DNA of 64,000 nucleotides, taken from contig JAIXYN010000046.1 of NCBI GenBank assembly GCA_027490195.1, positions 62,001-126,000 of the forward strand. The letters run 5' to 3'. This stretch comes from Verrucomicrobiaceae bacterium. Its GTDB lineage: Bacteria; Verrucomicrobiota; Verrucomicrobiia; Verrucomicrobiales; Verrucomicrobiaceae. The translations under genes were made by a program, and so were the position numbers. Shown here piece after piece: positions 24,279 to 33,623 of the stretch. The notes beneath the pieces are model-generated. The model searched no databases and was not told the origin of the DNA. It saw only the letters and a list, made by a program, of their open reading frames with translations. Every line of letters begins with the position of its first letter. Position 1 is the stretch's first letter.

Positions 24279-25398
24279 AGAAACCCAAATGACGAAAATC
24301 GAACCATCCATGATGAAAACCTCACCGACTGCCGCACGCGGCGGCGATACCCAGCCTTGCTTGCGCGGATCTTCATCATTCGGCATTCTGACTTCGTCAT
24401 TCCTGCTCTGCTGCCTGCTTGTCACTTCGAATGTTTTCTCACAAGACCCCGCCCTGCGTTTTGGCAGCGCGATCCCCCAGGAAGTGGACACTGTCTATGA
24501 GCGCGGTCTGGCCTGGCTGGCCTCCAAGCAAAGTGACGCGGGAGGCTGGCAGGGCGGCCAGGATGGTGCCGGGATTGATGGCATCTGCCTCATGGCTTTT
24601 CTTGCGAGTGGTGAAGATCCGAACTTCGGCCGTTATGCGCCCAACATCCGCCGCGCACTACGTGCCATCATCCGCAGCCAGGAGGCGGACAGCGGCTACC
24701 TGCCGAACAGCATGTATCATCATGGTTTTGCCATGCTCTCGCTCTCTGAAGCCTATGGTGCGGTGGACGAATCCCTGCTGTGGGAAGGCGGCAAGCCGGT
24801 GCGCACGATCGGGCAGGCGCTCGATCTCGCGATCCGCTGCGCAGGCACTGCGCAAAAAGCGAACCGCTGGGGCGGTTGGCGGTACATGCCAAACTCGACG
24901 GACGCGGACACTTCGGTGACCGGAGCCGTGCTGATGGGACTGCTCGCTGCGCGCAACGCTGGCATGGCAGTCCCTGATGAAGTCATCGACAATGCGCTGA
25001 ACTACATGAAGCGCAGCACCGGCAAGGATGGCAGCGTGGCCTATACCGGTGGATTCGGTGGTTTTGGCGAGTCCATGAACCGCAGCGCCATCGCCACGCT
25101 GGTGGCGGCCGTTTCGAAGCACAAGGAGAGCGAGGAATTCAAAGCCACGCTCAAGCACATCACCGAGCGACTGGAGCACAGTGAGGGCAGCTACAAGGAA
25201 TACTTTCGCTACTACATGGCGCAGGCCTTGTTTCAAGGTGACTACGCCTCCTGGCAAAAATGGAATGCCGCCACCGCACGTGCGCTTGGCGAGACCCAGG
25301 CTGCGGACGGCAGTTTTGGCAATGGTGCCTATGAGACCGGCATGTCCCTTCTGGCGCTGGCTTTAAACTACCGTTTCCTGCCGATCTATGAACGCTAA
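24268..25398 (+). CDS. Terpenoid-cyclase/prenyltransferase-fold repeat protein, exported
   Basis: 376 residues; the mature part (about 50-376) is built of alpha-alpha barrel repeats with squalene-oxidase signatures: GLAWLASKQSDAGGWQGG, NRWGGWRYMPNSTDADTSVT and AADGSFGNGAYETGMSLLAL. Such proteins in Planctomycetota/Verrucomicrobiota MoxR clusters lack the cyclase DxDD motif and are probably binding proteins, not enzymes; none is visible here. The start is uncertain (24268, 24289, 24310 or 24313): the whole N-terminus up to the signal-like FLLCCLLVTSNVFSQ is encoded by the dispersed repeat, whose right arm forms GILTSSF. Overlaps both neighbouring genes. Confidence 0.82.
   Translation: MINEETQMTKIEPSMMKTSPTAARGGDTQPCLRGSSSFGILTSSFLLCCLLVTSNVFSQDPALRFGSAIPQEVDTVYERGLAWLASKQSDAGGWQGGQDGAGIDGICLMAFLASGEDPNFGRYAPNIRRALRAIIRSQEADSGYLPNSMYHHGFAMLSLSEAYGAVDESLLWEGGKPVRTIGQALDLAIRCAGTAQKANRWGGWRYMPNSTDADTSVTGAVLMGLLAARNAGMAVPDEVIDNALNYMKRSTGKDGSVAYTGGFGGFGESMNRSAIATLVAAVSKHKESEEFKATLKHITERLEHSEGSYKEYFRYYMAQALFQGDYASWQKWNAATARALGETQAADGSFGNGAYETGMSLLALALNYRFLPIYER
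24274..24402 (+). repeat. MITE-like dispersed repeat, copy 2, spanning a gene junction
   Basis: The left end (24274-24297) matches the repeat at 3330-3353 at 21 of 24 positions. The right end (about 24374-24402) contains TTCGGCATTCTGACTTCGTC, which resembles an inverted form of the left end (both include TTCGTCATT in one orientation). The element supplies the stop codon of the helical protein and the first 45 codons of the next gene. Confidence 0.5.
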
Positions 25399-28300
25399 AC
25401 ACTACATCACAGCGCTGGTGCTGCTAGGCGGTGGCAGCCGTGCTTCCGAGCTGCACTGGCAAAACGGCGAGTGGGTCGGCGGTCACTTCGTGGGAGCCGA
25501 AGACGGTCATGTGATCTGGCGTACTCCCATGTTCAGCGAGGATTTCCGGGTGAGCATGAACGTGCTCAAGCGTGTGAACCGGTTCAAGACGGATGCCAAA
25601 ACAGAAGAGGCGTTCAGTTTTCGACTCGCCGACGGCAGCCGCCTGTATGGCTCGGTCACCGGGCTGGATGCGAAGACATGGAGTGTGAAATCCGCACGCT
25701 TTGGCAGCATCCAGGTGCTGCGTGACTCGGTGGTGAGTGTGCAGCGACTGAAAGCCGAAGGCATGCCCCTTCCCGCACTGGCAGGCACCAGCGGCTGGAT
25801 CGAATCCGGTTCTGAAGGCAGTGCGCAAACCAAGGAGAAGCTTTGGCGCATGGTGCCGGGCGCGGCTTTGAAGCAGGTGGGCTGGAATCACCGCGCCAGT
25901 CTTCCGCTCGAATCTCCTGAGCAGGTGGAAATGCAGTTCACGCTAAGCTCGACTGTCAGGCCGGAATTTAAAATTGAGCTGAAGGCTGCGGCTGAAGAGC
26001 GTGTGATCGTGGAGACCTGGGCGGATGATGTCGTGCTGCAAGGCCGCGTATTTGAAAGTGTGCAAAAGCTCGGCGATGACGCACGGCGTGTCACGCTGAC
26101 GCTGTTCTGGAATCGTAAAACCGGCCTGTGCTCAATATATGGAGCTGATGGCAAAATGCTGGCGCAAACAACCAAGCCGCCGGTGGATGCAGCCGAGCCT
26201 GCGGCTGAAGCTAAGACCGAAGAAAAAAAACCGGCCGCGCGAGCCGACGGGGGTGGTGGACTTTTTGGTGCGCTGATTGGTGCCGTGCAAGGCGCGGTCC
26301 AGGTCCGGGCGGAAGCTGTGGCGCAGGCTCAATCAACCGCTGCCAGCGGCGTTGCAGATGTGAGCCCCACCGGCCTGACGCTGTTAAACAAGGGGCCCGA
26401 TCTGACTTTGGAGGCGCTTCGCATTCGTGAATGGGATGGCAAACTGCCCGAAGACATCACCGATGTGCGGCCACGCATTGAACTGACTGACGGGCGCTAT
26501 CTCAAAGCGAAAGCCCTGCGCGCCGACGCCACGTCTCTTACCGTGCGTGCTTTGGATGGGAAGGAGACCAGCCTGCCGTGGAACAAGGTGCTGGCTGCGG
26601 AGATGATGCCCGAGGTTTCACCGTTTTTCCAAGCCGCGCCGCCGCTCACGGAGATGTGGTTCACGGATGGTGAGTGGGTGAACGGTACGCTGGTGCAGGT
26701 GCGCAATGAAGTGGCCACGTTCAAAACCACTTTTTCTGAGGCACCGGTGAACTTCAAGATCACCACGCTGCATCATCTGGAGTTCAAAGGATTCGAGACC
26801 GAGAAGAAGGTTGACCTAGCGATGCTCGACATGCTGACCATCAACAAAAACATACTGCACGGCACACTCGCTGCCGACGGCGAGGCGCAGCCGCTATGGA
26901 AACCGGTCGGTGCGATCAAGCCGGTGGCCATGGCAAGTGCTGGCGAGATGGAAATCACCCGCGCGGTGACAGACCAGCCGGCGGGCATGCGCAGCGAGGC
27001 GTTGTTTTATCTTCAGGAGGGTGATGTGCTCCCCGGCAAGCTGCGGGCCATTGACGCGAAACAGGTGGATCTGGAATCCGACGTGGCTGCGGTCAAGCAA
27101 CTGCCCGCCGACAAAATCCAGGCAGTTCAGTTTGGTGGTGCCGCTTTGAATCTCGACGGATTCGAAGATCCAGGCTGGCAGCGGGTGCGTGGCAGCACCG
27201 AGCTGGTGAAACGGAACGACAAGGCGGAGCTCACCCTCAACGCCGGCGGCTCATGGGGACATCCTGCCTTTATGCAGGTGAATGAAATCAACTTCACGCT
27301 GATCAACAACGGCTTCTCCGCCTTGAGGATGCGTTTGTTCTGCGAAGGCATCAATCCCGCCGCGCCGAGCACGAACCTCCTGTTTGGCCACATGGGTAGC
27401 GAGGTGTGCTTCGGCATGGAAGCCAGCGATGAGCAGATGGACCGGCAGTTTCGCCTGCGTTCGATCGATTCCATGCCTGTCCGCATCGCCATCGCGGAGA
27501 ACACCCTCGAAGTATTCTTCAATGGCGTCTCCGCGCGTAAAATCATCTTCACTCCGAAAATGCGCTCAGGCAGCGGCATCATCATCGAGCCCTTTAGCCT
27601 GTGGGGAAATGGCGAGCGCGTGGTCAAGATCAATGCCTTCAGTGCACGCATCGCTCCCGGACGTGTGGCGGTGCCGCTCGTGGATGCACGGGCCAAGGAG
27701 AATGCACTCACGGTTCCGCGTTTCCGCAAAGAAGATCCGCCACGGCATGCGCTGCTCGCTGCCAACGGTGATCTGCTGCGCGGCGTGATTGAGGCGGCCA
27801 CGGCAAATCACTTTGCCATCCGTTCAGGTATGGAAACAATCCAAGTGCCACGTGACCGCGTGAAGGCGGCCGTGTGGTTGATCAAACCGGCAGACGCCGT
27901 CAGCGCCGCCTTCGAGGCCCAGGACAAAGCCGGTGTGCCGCCAGTCATCACACACTGGTTGCAGTTGAACAACGGCGGACGCCTTGGCTTGAAGGTGGAT
28001 CGTTTCGCCGAAGATGCGGTGTTCGGCACCAGCCCGCTCCTCGGCAACTGCCGCGTGCCGCTGCCGCAGATTTATATGATTCGGACTACCTCGCCGCCGG
28101 AGAGCGCCACCATGCTGGCCCTGCGTGAATGGAAACTGAAGTTCGCCCCCGAACCCGTGCTCCCCGAATCCGGCGGTCAAAGCTCGCCGCTGCTCAATCA
28201 AGACGCGAAGCCTTTCAAACTGCCACTGCTCGCTGGTGGCGACTTTGATCTGACCCAAGAGAAAGGCAAAGTCATCGTCCTCGACTTCTGGGCCACCTGG

Positions 28301-28615
28301 TGCGGGCCCTGCATCAAATCACTGCCGCAGATGATCGATGAAATGGCGACCTTTGATCCGAAGAAAGTACGCTTCATCGGCATCAATCAGGCCGAGGACA
28401 AGGACACCGTAAAAACCTTCCTCGAAGCCCGTGGCTGGAAATTCGAAGTCGCCCTGGACGCCAATCAGCGCGTTGGCCAGAACTTCGGTGTCGAAGGCAT
28501 TCCCCATACCGTCGTCATCGGCAAGGATGGAAAGGTCGCGTATGTGAAGTCTGGGTATGAGCCCAATGGAGCAAAGGAAGTCGCGGAGATGGTGCAGAAG
28601 CTGATGAAGAAGTGA
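25388..28615 (+). CDS. Large multi-module exported protein with C-terminal TlpA-like thioredoxin domain
   Basis: 1075 residues with an N-terminal signal peptide (ITALVLLGGGSRAS). Seven copies of a ~48-residue beta module are visible at roughly 22, 76, 362, 423, 538, 788 and 856, each starting with a strand and a DG/NG turn (WQNGEWVGG, RLADGSRLYG, ELTDGRYLKA, FTDGEWVNG, LQEGDVLPG, AANGDLLRG, LNNGGRLGL) and ending near V..V. Residues about 590-770 look like a concanavalin/LamG beta-sandwich. The last 140 residues are a thioredoxin fold with redox site WCGPC (about 970) and cis-Pro GIPHT. Last gene of the operon; likely periplasmic thiol-redox function linked to binding modules. Confidence 0.82.
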   Translation: MNAKHYITALVLLGGGSRASELHWQNGEWVGGHFVGAEDGHVIWRTPMFSEDFRVSMNVLKRVNRFKTDAKTEEAFSFRLADGSRLYGSVTGLDAKTWSVKSARFGSIQVLRDSVVSVQRLKAEGMPLPALAGTSGWIESGSEGSAQTKEKLWRMVPGAALKQVGWNHRASLPLESPEQVEMQFTLSSTVRPEFKIELKAAAEERVIVETWADDVVLQGRVFESVQKLGDDARRVTLTLFWNRKTGLCSIYGADGKMLAQTTKPPVDAAEPAAEAKTEEKKPAARADGGGGLFGALIGAVQGAVQVRAEAVAQAQSTAASGVADVSPTGLTLLNKGPDLTLEALRIREWDGKLPEDITDVRPRIELTDGRYLKAKALRADATSLTVRALDGKETSLPWNKVLAAEMMPEVSPFFQAAPPLTEMWFTDGEWVNGTLVQVRNEVATFKTTFSEAPVNFKITTLHHLEFKGFETEKKVDLAMLDMLTINKNILHGTLAADGEAQPLWKPVGAIKPVAMASAGEMEITRAVTDQPAGMRSEALFYLQEGDVLPGKLRAIDAKQVDLESDVAAVKQLPADKIQAVQFGGAALNLDGFEDPGWQRVRGSTELVKRNDKAELTLNAGGSWGHPAFMQVNEINFTLINNGFSALRMRLFCEGINPAAPSTNLLFGHMGSEVCFGMEASDEQMDRQFRLRSIDSMPVRIAIAENTLEVFFNGVSARKIIFTPKMRSGSGIIIEPFSLWGNGERVVKINAFSARIAPGRVAVPLVDARAKENALTVPRFRKEDPPRHALLAANGDLLRGVIEAATANHFAIRSGMETIQVPRDRVKAAVWLIKPADAVSAAFEAQDKAGVPPVITHWLQLNNGGRLGLKVDRFAEDAVFGTSPLLGNCRVPLPQIYMIRTTSPPESATMLALREWKLKFAPEPVLPESGGQSSPLLNQDAKPFKLPLLAGGDFDLTQEKGKVIVLDFWATWCGPCIKSLPQMIDEMATFDPKKVRFIGINQAEDKDTVKTFLEARGWKFEVALDANQRVGQNFGVEGIPHTVVIGKDGKVAYVKSGYEPNGAKEVAEMVQKLMKK

Positions 28616-28730
28616 TCTTGCTTACGCGCCGTTCAAACCGACAAGAGCTCATTCAGCTTCCTTTGTTATTGCACGTCGGCTCTGTGCTGGTTGGTCTGTG
28701 AATTGCCGCAAAATGTGACCGGTAACACTT

Positions 28731-28774
28731 CAAAAAAAGAAACAGGCGCGACCCCCATGAAAAGATCGCGCCTG
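28731..28774 (-). terminator. Rho-independent terminator of the autotransporter operon
   Basis: On the minus strand, a perfect 9-bp stem (CAGGCGCGA paired with TCGCGCCTG, 28743-28751 and 28766-28774) is followed by a run of 10 T with one C (28732-28742). It lies about 90 bases after the stop of the autotransporter gene. The plus strand side has no T-run, so it does not serve the MoxR operon. Confidence 0.85.
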
Positions 28775-28863
28775 CGTTGGTCAAAGCTGTCTGAGTCACT
28801 TCCCGCCGCCGGGTGAATGATCATCAAATCATCCAGGCTGACAGCGGGAAGGTTCCAAACCGC

Positions 28864-31800
28864 TTAGAAGTTGACGCGGATGCCCGCTTTGGCGTACTGC
28901 GTGCTCTGGTTGCCGAAGTGTCCTTCGTAGCCCACGTAGCTCGTCACTGCTTTGAACAGTTCGTAGCCGGCGTTGAACTGGATCACCGCCTGCGTGTTGC
29001 CCATTTGGGCAAAGTTCACGCCGTAGCTCGCTGATGGCACTGATGCCACGTTCACCGCCATCTGGTTCTTCGTGTTTTGGAAGTATTGCTGCACCGAGGC
29101 TGCAAGTTCCAGGTTCAGCCCATGGCCCGCAATATCCGTGCTCCACAGCGCGGACACGCCCGCCTCTCCCATGAACCGGTTGTTGTGGTAACCGCCGACA
29201 TTGAGCGCATCAATCGCTCCTGTTTCACTGAAGCCCCCGACCTGGGAGTTTGAGTAGCTCAACGACAGCCGCGGGGCGATGGACACTCCGCCCACGCGCC
29301 AGCCTTTGTACTGCACCCCGAGGAAGCCCACGTAGCTGCTCACATCTGTGGAGCCAGTGACTGTGCCGTTCACCGTCTGACGGCGCAGGTCCATGTTCTG
29401 CTGATTGAGTGCAAAGCTGCCGAAGAACGTGAAGCTCTTCGCCAGTGTGTAGCGACCAAAGACCATGGCGCCCCAACCATCGGAGTTGGCGCTGCCCAGT
29501 GCGGCGCTGATGCTGCCCTGGCTCATGCTGCCGGCGATGCCGAACACATAGTCTTCCGATGCCAACAGGTTGACCCCGGCATAGTAGTCGTTGCGTGTGG
29601 CTCTGGCCGAGTCCGCCGTATTGAGGTTGGCATAGGTGTAGCCAATGAATACCGACATCGTCTCCGGCACCTGGCTCAGACTGTCTTCGTCAATCTGGCT
29701 GGAGATGTAGTTCATCGGTGACACACGGTCCTGGATGCTGCGTGCCAGCACCTGGTTGCCCATGAAGGCGTAGTCTGCCAGCGAACCGTAGTAGTCTGGC
29801 GTGTACTTGGCGAGGTCCGCTGCGGAGCCGCCGGTGGCATCGGTGATCTGCAAGGCCAGCTTTCCGGCCGTGGTGGAGGAGTCGATCTGGTTCTGGCCCA
29901 CGAAGGCCGCGTTGAAGATCGACGCAGCAGCAGCGCGCTGGTTGGCATTGCTTCCCAGATCAGCAAAGGTGCTGGTAGGGCCGTTGAGACCGGTGGCGGT
30001 GAGGGCACCGGTATTCACGTCAAAGACAACAGCGGCGTTGGTCACGGCAGGATTGACGCCGAGGATGCCATCGGCATCAAAAGTCACAGACGAGAAGGTG
30101 CCGATGAGGTGATTGATCGGTACTGCGCCGCCAGGACCGGAGATGATCTGGAACTGGTTGCCTTGAACCGCCGTGAACCCGGCAAATGTGGCCACGTTCA
30201 GTGCGTTGCTGATCGCGAGGGTTGCTCCCGGGGCCAGCTGAATTTGGTCAAAGTCAGTGCCACCCACTCCGCCGAGTCCGGCAAGTTCAGCTTTGAACGC
30301 GCCGCCGAAGACGGGATTGGCGCCAGCACCCGTAAGATCCGTCACACCAGGAGAGAAGCCTGGAGCGATGGTGCCTAGAATGATGACATTGCCTGTGCCG
30401 ACGAACTTGATGTTACCGGCAATCGTGGAACCCACCGGCACAATGAAATCATTGCTGCCGATGTTGATGATGCCACCCGTAGCATCCTTGCTGGTCAGGG
30501 TGGTGAAGATGATCGTGCCGCCGCCGCTGAGATCCAGCGTGCTGCCGTTGGCAATGGTGATCGTGGTGCTATTCAGCGTGGCTCCGCTACCGACAGTGAG
30601 ACCGCTGTCGATATTGGTGCTCTGTGTGGTGGTGGTGCCACCGCCCAGAGTCAAACCACCGCCGCCGCCACCACCGCCACTGCCGCCGCCCGTGGTGAGA
30701 GAGGAGCCTGGTGCGTCCAGAGTGCCAGTGAAGTTGCCGCCATTGGCAAAGTTAAGAGCGTTGCCATTGGTGCGGATGGTGCCGTTGCCCAACAGAGTCT
30801 GGAAGGTTGCGGCCCCGCCGTTGAGGTTGAGAGTCCCATTGACGGTGACTGCCGCCGTGTGGGAGAGCAAATCGGCACCGCCGAGGTTCAAAGTGCCGCC
30901 GCCATTCACCGTGATCAAGCTCGCTTCCGCAGATTGGTTCAGTGTCACATTCCCGTTAACAACGATGGTGCCGGTGCCAAGTTTGGCATCGAGAACGCTG
31001 CCGTTGTTGAGGTTGTAGGTCGTTGCGGTCAGCGTTGCCGAGCCTTTGATGTTGCCGGTGTTGTTCAGCGTGGTGATCGTGTCGTTGGTGGATCCCAGAT
31101 TCAGTGTACCCGCGTTGGTCACGGTGGAAACACCGGCCAGACCGCCATTGATGCTGTTGAGCGTCGCGTTCGATGAGACATTGACACTGTTGCTGGCGAG
31201 GCTGCCGTTCAGCAATACCGTGCCGGCATTGATGTTGGTGGTGCCGGTGTAGGTGCTGGCGCCATCAAGAACCACGGTGCCATCATGATTGGCGTCGTTG
31301 ATGTTAAGAGAACCGCCACCAGTTGTGTCCATGATGCGTCCGCTCATGTAAACCGTCGAGCCCTGTGGCGTGCCATCAGTGTTTGTACCGGATGCAGCGC
31401 TGGATGTCGTTGAAAGAACCGTCCGGCTGCCCCCGCGAAGATCAATCGCGTTTTGGAAGTACACATTATCTGTGGCTTGGTCGGCTCCAAAAATAAGCGC
31501 GTCGCCATTTTTCACAAAGCCGCCAATGTTCCAGCTCATGGTCTGTCCGTTGCTAAGATTCACGTTCAGGTCGCCCGCCACTGCGGCAAAACCACCGCTT
31601 CCAGTCCACTGCACACGGTTGCTCAATGTGCCGACATAACGGTTGAAGAGGCCGTTGGACATCAGCACTGCGTTGGAAGTAGTTGTACCTTTGAAGTTGA
31701 TGTTGCTGTCCCAGTAGATGCCTGCTGCATCCTGCGCCTGTAGTGTGCCGCCTTCCAGAATTGTTTGGCCGGAATACACGTTATTGCCGTTGAACACGAC

Positions 31801-33549
31801 AAGCCCGCTCTGAATGTGCACGTCCGCTCCGGAACCGGAGGGGATGTAGTTGAATCCACCCGATGGAATGATCGAAGCAGCGCTGTCATCAGCAATGCCG
31901 GTGTTGTAAGCGTTGCCGTTGAAGGTGATCGTGTGTCCTGCTCCTGGATCCAGCAGCAGCGTCGCTCCGGTCATCAGGAAGATGTCCGTGCCTACGCCGA
32001 TGCCGCTCGCGCCAGCCACCGTGTTGGTGCCGGGATTGGCGGTCTGTCCCTGTCCTCCACGTACTCCGTTGCCATCAAACAATGCGTCACCGGTGATGTG
32101 AAGCGTGGCTCCGGAGCGCACAAAGATGGCACCACCGTAGCCGTTGCCACCTGCACCACCACCTGCCAATGTGCTGTAGCCGACACCTGTCGCGCCTACA
32201 CCACCACCAAACCCTCCATTGCCACCAGCTCCACCGCTGCCATCGAGTCCGTTTGGACGGCTGCCTGTTAGGGCATCCCAGCCGGTAAATCCGCTTACTG
32301 GATCCGTTGTGGTGGTCACAGCCGGGTGCCAGGTTCCGTTCACCGTTCGAGTGGTGTAAAATGAAGGAGTCGCATCATAGTTAGGTGCAAGCACATCCGT
32401 TCTCTGCACCGGGTTGCCAGCATCATTCTGCCCCGGAAAACGTTCCACCTGGTCATAGTAACCCGGTGTGTACGTCACGGAGGCTGCAACTGCTGTTACA
32501 GGTGCCAAGGCAGTGACGAGGCTCCAGCTCGCGCCAGCTCCACCGATGCCACCATCCCCGCCTCTGCCACCACCGGCACCAAAGCCGCCCATGCCGCCGG
32601 ACCCCCCGGAACCGGCGTCACCACCTGCAGCTCCACCAATGCCAGCCAGAATGGAGGGTGAGGCGGGCTGGCCGCCATCTCCACCATCGCCGCCAACACC
32701 GCCGGCCGCTCCACCATAGCCAAATCCGCTGTTTCCACCTTGACCGCCTGAGCCGCCACCGCCGCCCACGCCCACCTGGCCCAGGGCCAGTGCCGTATCA
32801 GACGAGATAACATCGGCCAACGCAGCGGCAAAGTTAACGCCTTTCAGCACCACATCTCCTACCTTGCCAGCAGCCACGTTCGCAGTCAATGGGTTGGATC
32901 CATCTGCGTTAAGCTCTGCAATCGCTGTTGCTAATTCCACGCCGGACGTTATGGCCGTTGCATACAAGATTGGAAAACTGCTCCCGCCATTCGTGCCATC
33001 GCCGCCTGCCGCTCCTGCTCCGCCGAAGCCGGTTGAGCTGTTCGTTCCATTTCCCCCCTTTGTTCCGCTTGCGCCGTTGATGTCAGCCAGCATGTTGTAC
33101 GGTGGGGTATATGCACCTCTGCCGGACGCTGCTGTGCTGCCGGTGTTAAACAGGTTGTTGAGTGAGCCGCCTGTCAGACCGACACCACCATTGCCTCCCT
33201 GCACATTGTTAGAAATGAAATTCACATTGTTCAGCGTCACGGTCGTACCGCTGTTGATGAAAAGAGCCCCGCCCAGTGCTGCGCCACCTCCGCTACCGTC
33301 TCCGCCATGCACAGAGAAATTTTGCAGCGTTAGGTTGCTCAGCGTCAGGCTGCCGGATTGCAGGAAAAAGCCGTTGCTACTGCTGCCGTTGATGATGGTG
33401 CCTCCTCCATCGTAGGAGAAGCTGCCATTGAGGACGGAGTTCGTCGTTGGAGCCGCCGCATAGGCAGGCCTTAGAACAAGAGACAGCGACATGATCGCTG
33501 CGAGCGCCGCGTGCGGCACTTTTCGGAGTAGGGTATGTTGTGTTTTCAT
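28864..33549 (-). CDS. Giant autotransporter (type V secretion) with glycine-rich beta-helix passenger
   Basis: 1561 residues from ATG 33549, chosen because MKTQHTLLRKVPHAALAAIM starts a long signal peptide (cut after AYAA); 11 upstream codons are in frame but within the leader. The passenger (about 35-1250) shows Pmp-like units (GGALFINSGTTVTLNNVNFI), Gly-rich blocks (GGAGGNGGFGGG), and two autotransporter-associated beta-strand repeats (STYTGTTNINAGTVLLNGS; NVYSGQTILEGGTLQAQD). The last 280 residues are an outer-membrane beta-barrel ending in a terminal Phe (AGIRVNF). It is the third gene after a sigma factor and a kinase. Length and repeats suggest an adhesin; function is not proven. Confidence 0.9.
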   Translation of the reverse strand: MKTQHTLLRKVPHAALAAIMSLSLVLRPAYAAAPTTNSVLNGSFSYDGGGTIINGSSSNGFFLQSGSLTLSNLTLQNFSVHGGDGSGGGAALGGALFINSGTTVTLNNVNFISNNVQGGNGGVGLTGGSLNNLFNTGSTAASGRGAYTPPYNMLADINGASGTKGGNGTNSSTGFGGAGAAGGDGTNGGSSFPILYATAITSGVELATAIAELNADGSNPLTANVAAGKVGDVVLKGVNFAAALADVISSDTALALGQVGVGGGGGSGGQGGNSGFGYGGAAGGVGGDGGDGGQPASPSILAGIGGAAGGDAGSGGSGGMGGFGAGGGRGGDGGIGGAGASWSLVTALAPVTAVAASVTYTPGYYDQVERFPGQNDAGNPVQRTDVLAPNYDATPSFYTTRTVNGTWHPAVTTTTDPVSGFTGWDALTGSRPNGLDGSGGAGGNGGFGGGVGATGVGYSTLAGGGAGGNGYGGAIFVRSGATLHITGDALFDGNGVRGGQGQTANPGTNTVAGASGIGVGTDIFLMTGATLLLDPGAGHTITFNGNAYNTGIADDSAASIIPSGGFNYIPSGSGADVHIQSGLVVFNGNNVYSGQTILEGGTLQAQDAAGIYWDSNINFKGTTTSNAVLMSNGLFNRYVGTLSNRVQWTGSGGFAAVAGDLNVNLSNGQTMSWNIGGFVKNGDALIFGADQATDNVYFQNAIDLRGGSRTVLSTTSSAASGTNTDGTPQGSTVYMSGRIMDTTGGGSLNINDANHDGTVVLDGASTYTGTTNINAGTVLLNGSLASNSVNVSSNATLNSINGGLAGVSTVTNAGTLNLGSTNDTITTLNNTGNIKGSATLTATTYNLNNGSVLDAKLGTGTIVVNGNVTLNQSAEASLITVNGGGTLNLGGADLLSHTAAVTVNGTLNLNGGAATFQTLLGNGTIRTNGNALNFANGGNFTGTLDAPGSSLTTGGGSGGGGGGGGLTLGGGTTTTQSTNIDSGLTVGSGATLNSTTITIANGSTLDLSGGGTIIFTTLTSKDATGGIINIGSNDFIVPVGSTIAGNIKFVGTGNVIILGTIAPGFSPGVTDLTGAGANPVFGGAFKAELAGLGGVGGTDFDQIQLAPGATLAISNALNVATFAGFTAVQGNQFQIISGPGGAVPINHLIGTFSSVTFDADGILGVNPAVTNAAVVFDVNTGALTATGLNGPTSTFADLGSNANQRAAAASIFNAAFVGQNQIDSSTTAGKLALQITDATGGSAADLAKYTPDYYGSLADYAFMGNQVLARSIQDRVSPMNYISSQIDEDSLSQVPETMSVFIGYTYANLNTADSARATRNDYYAGVNLLASEDYVFGIAGSMSQGSISAALGSANSDGWGAMVFGRYTLAKSFTFFGSFALNQQNMDLRRQTVNGTVTGSTDVSSYVGFLGVQYKGWRVGGVSIAPRLSLSYSNSQVGGFSETGAIDALNVGGYHNNRFMGEAGVSALWSTDIAGHGLNLELAASVQQYFQNTKNQMAVNVASVPSASYGVNFAQMGNTQAVIQFNAGYELFKAVTSYVGYEGHFGNQSTQYAKAGIRVNF

Positions 33550-33554
33550 GGGTA

Positions 33555-33570
33555 TGCACGGTTTCGTGCA
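33555..33570 (-). promoter_or_regulatory. Hairpin in the leader next to the autotransporter start
   Basis: TGCACG-AAAC-CGTGCA on the minus strand (33555-33560 and 33565-33570) is a perfect 6-bp stem with a 4-nt loop, ending 5 bases before the ATG at 33549. It would cover the ribosome-binding site. No Shine-Dalgarno is visible otherwise. Confidence 0.4.
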
Positions 33571-33623
33571 AGCGCCATCCACAACTTACTGACTCGCGTG
33601 TTACCCCATTATTGAATATAAAT

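Noticed and set aside
30257..31018. Plus-strand Pro/Val-rich frame opposite the autotransporter
   Set aside because: It is the complement of Gly/Thr/Asn-rich beta-helix repeats; periodicity comes from those repeats.
32500..32760. Dense GCC/ACC repeats that resemble a DNA satellite
   Set aside because: They encode the GGxGG blocks of the autotransporter passenger on the minus strand and need no other explanation.
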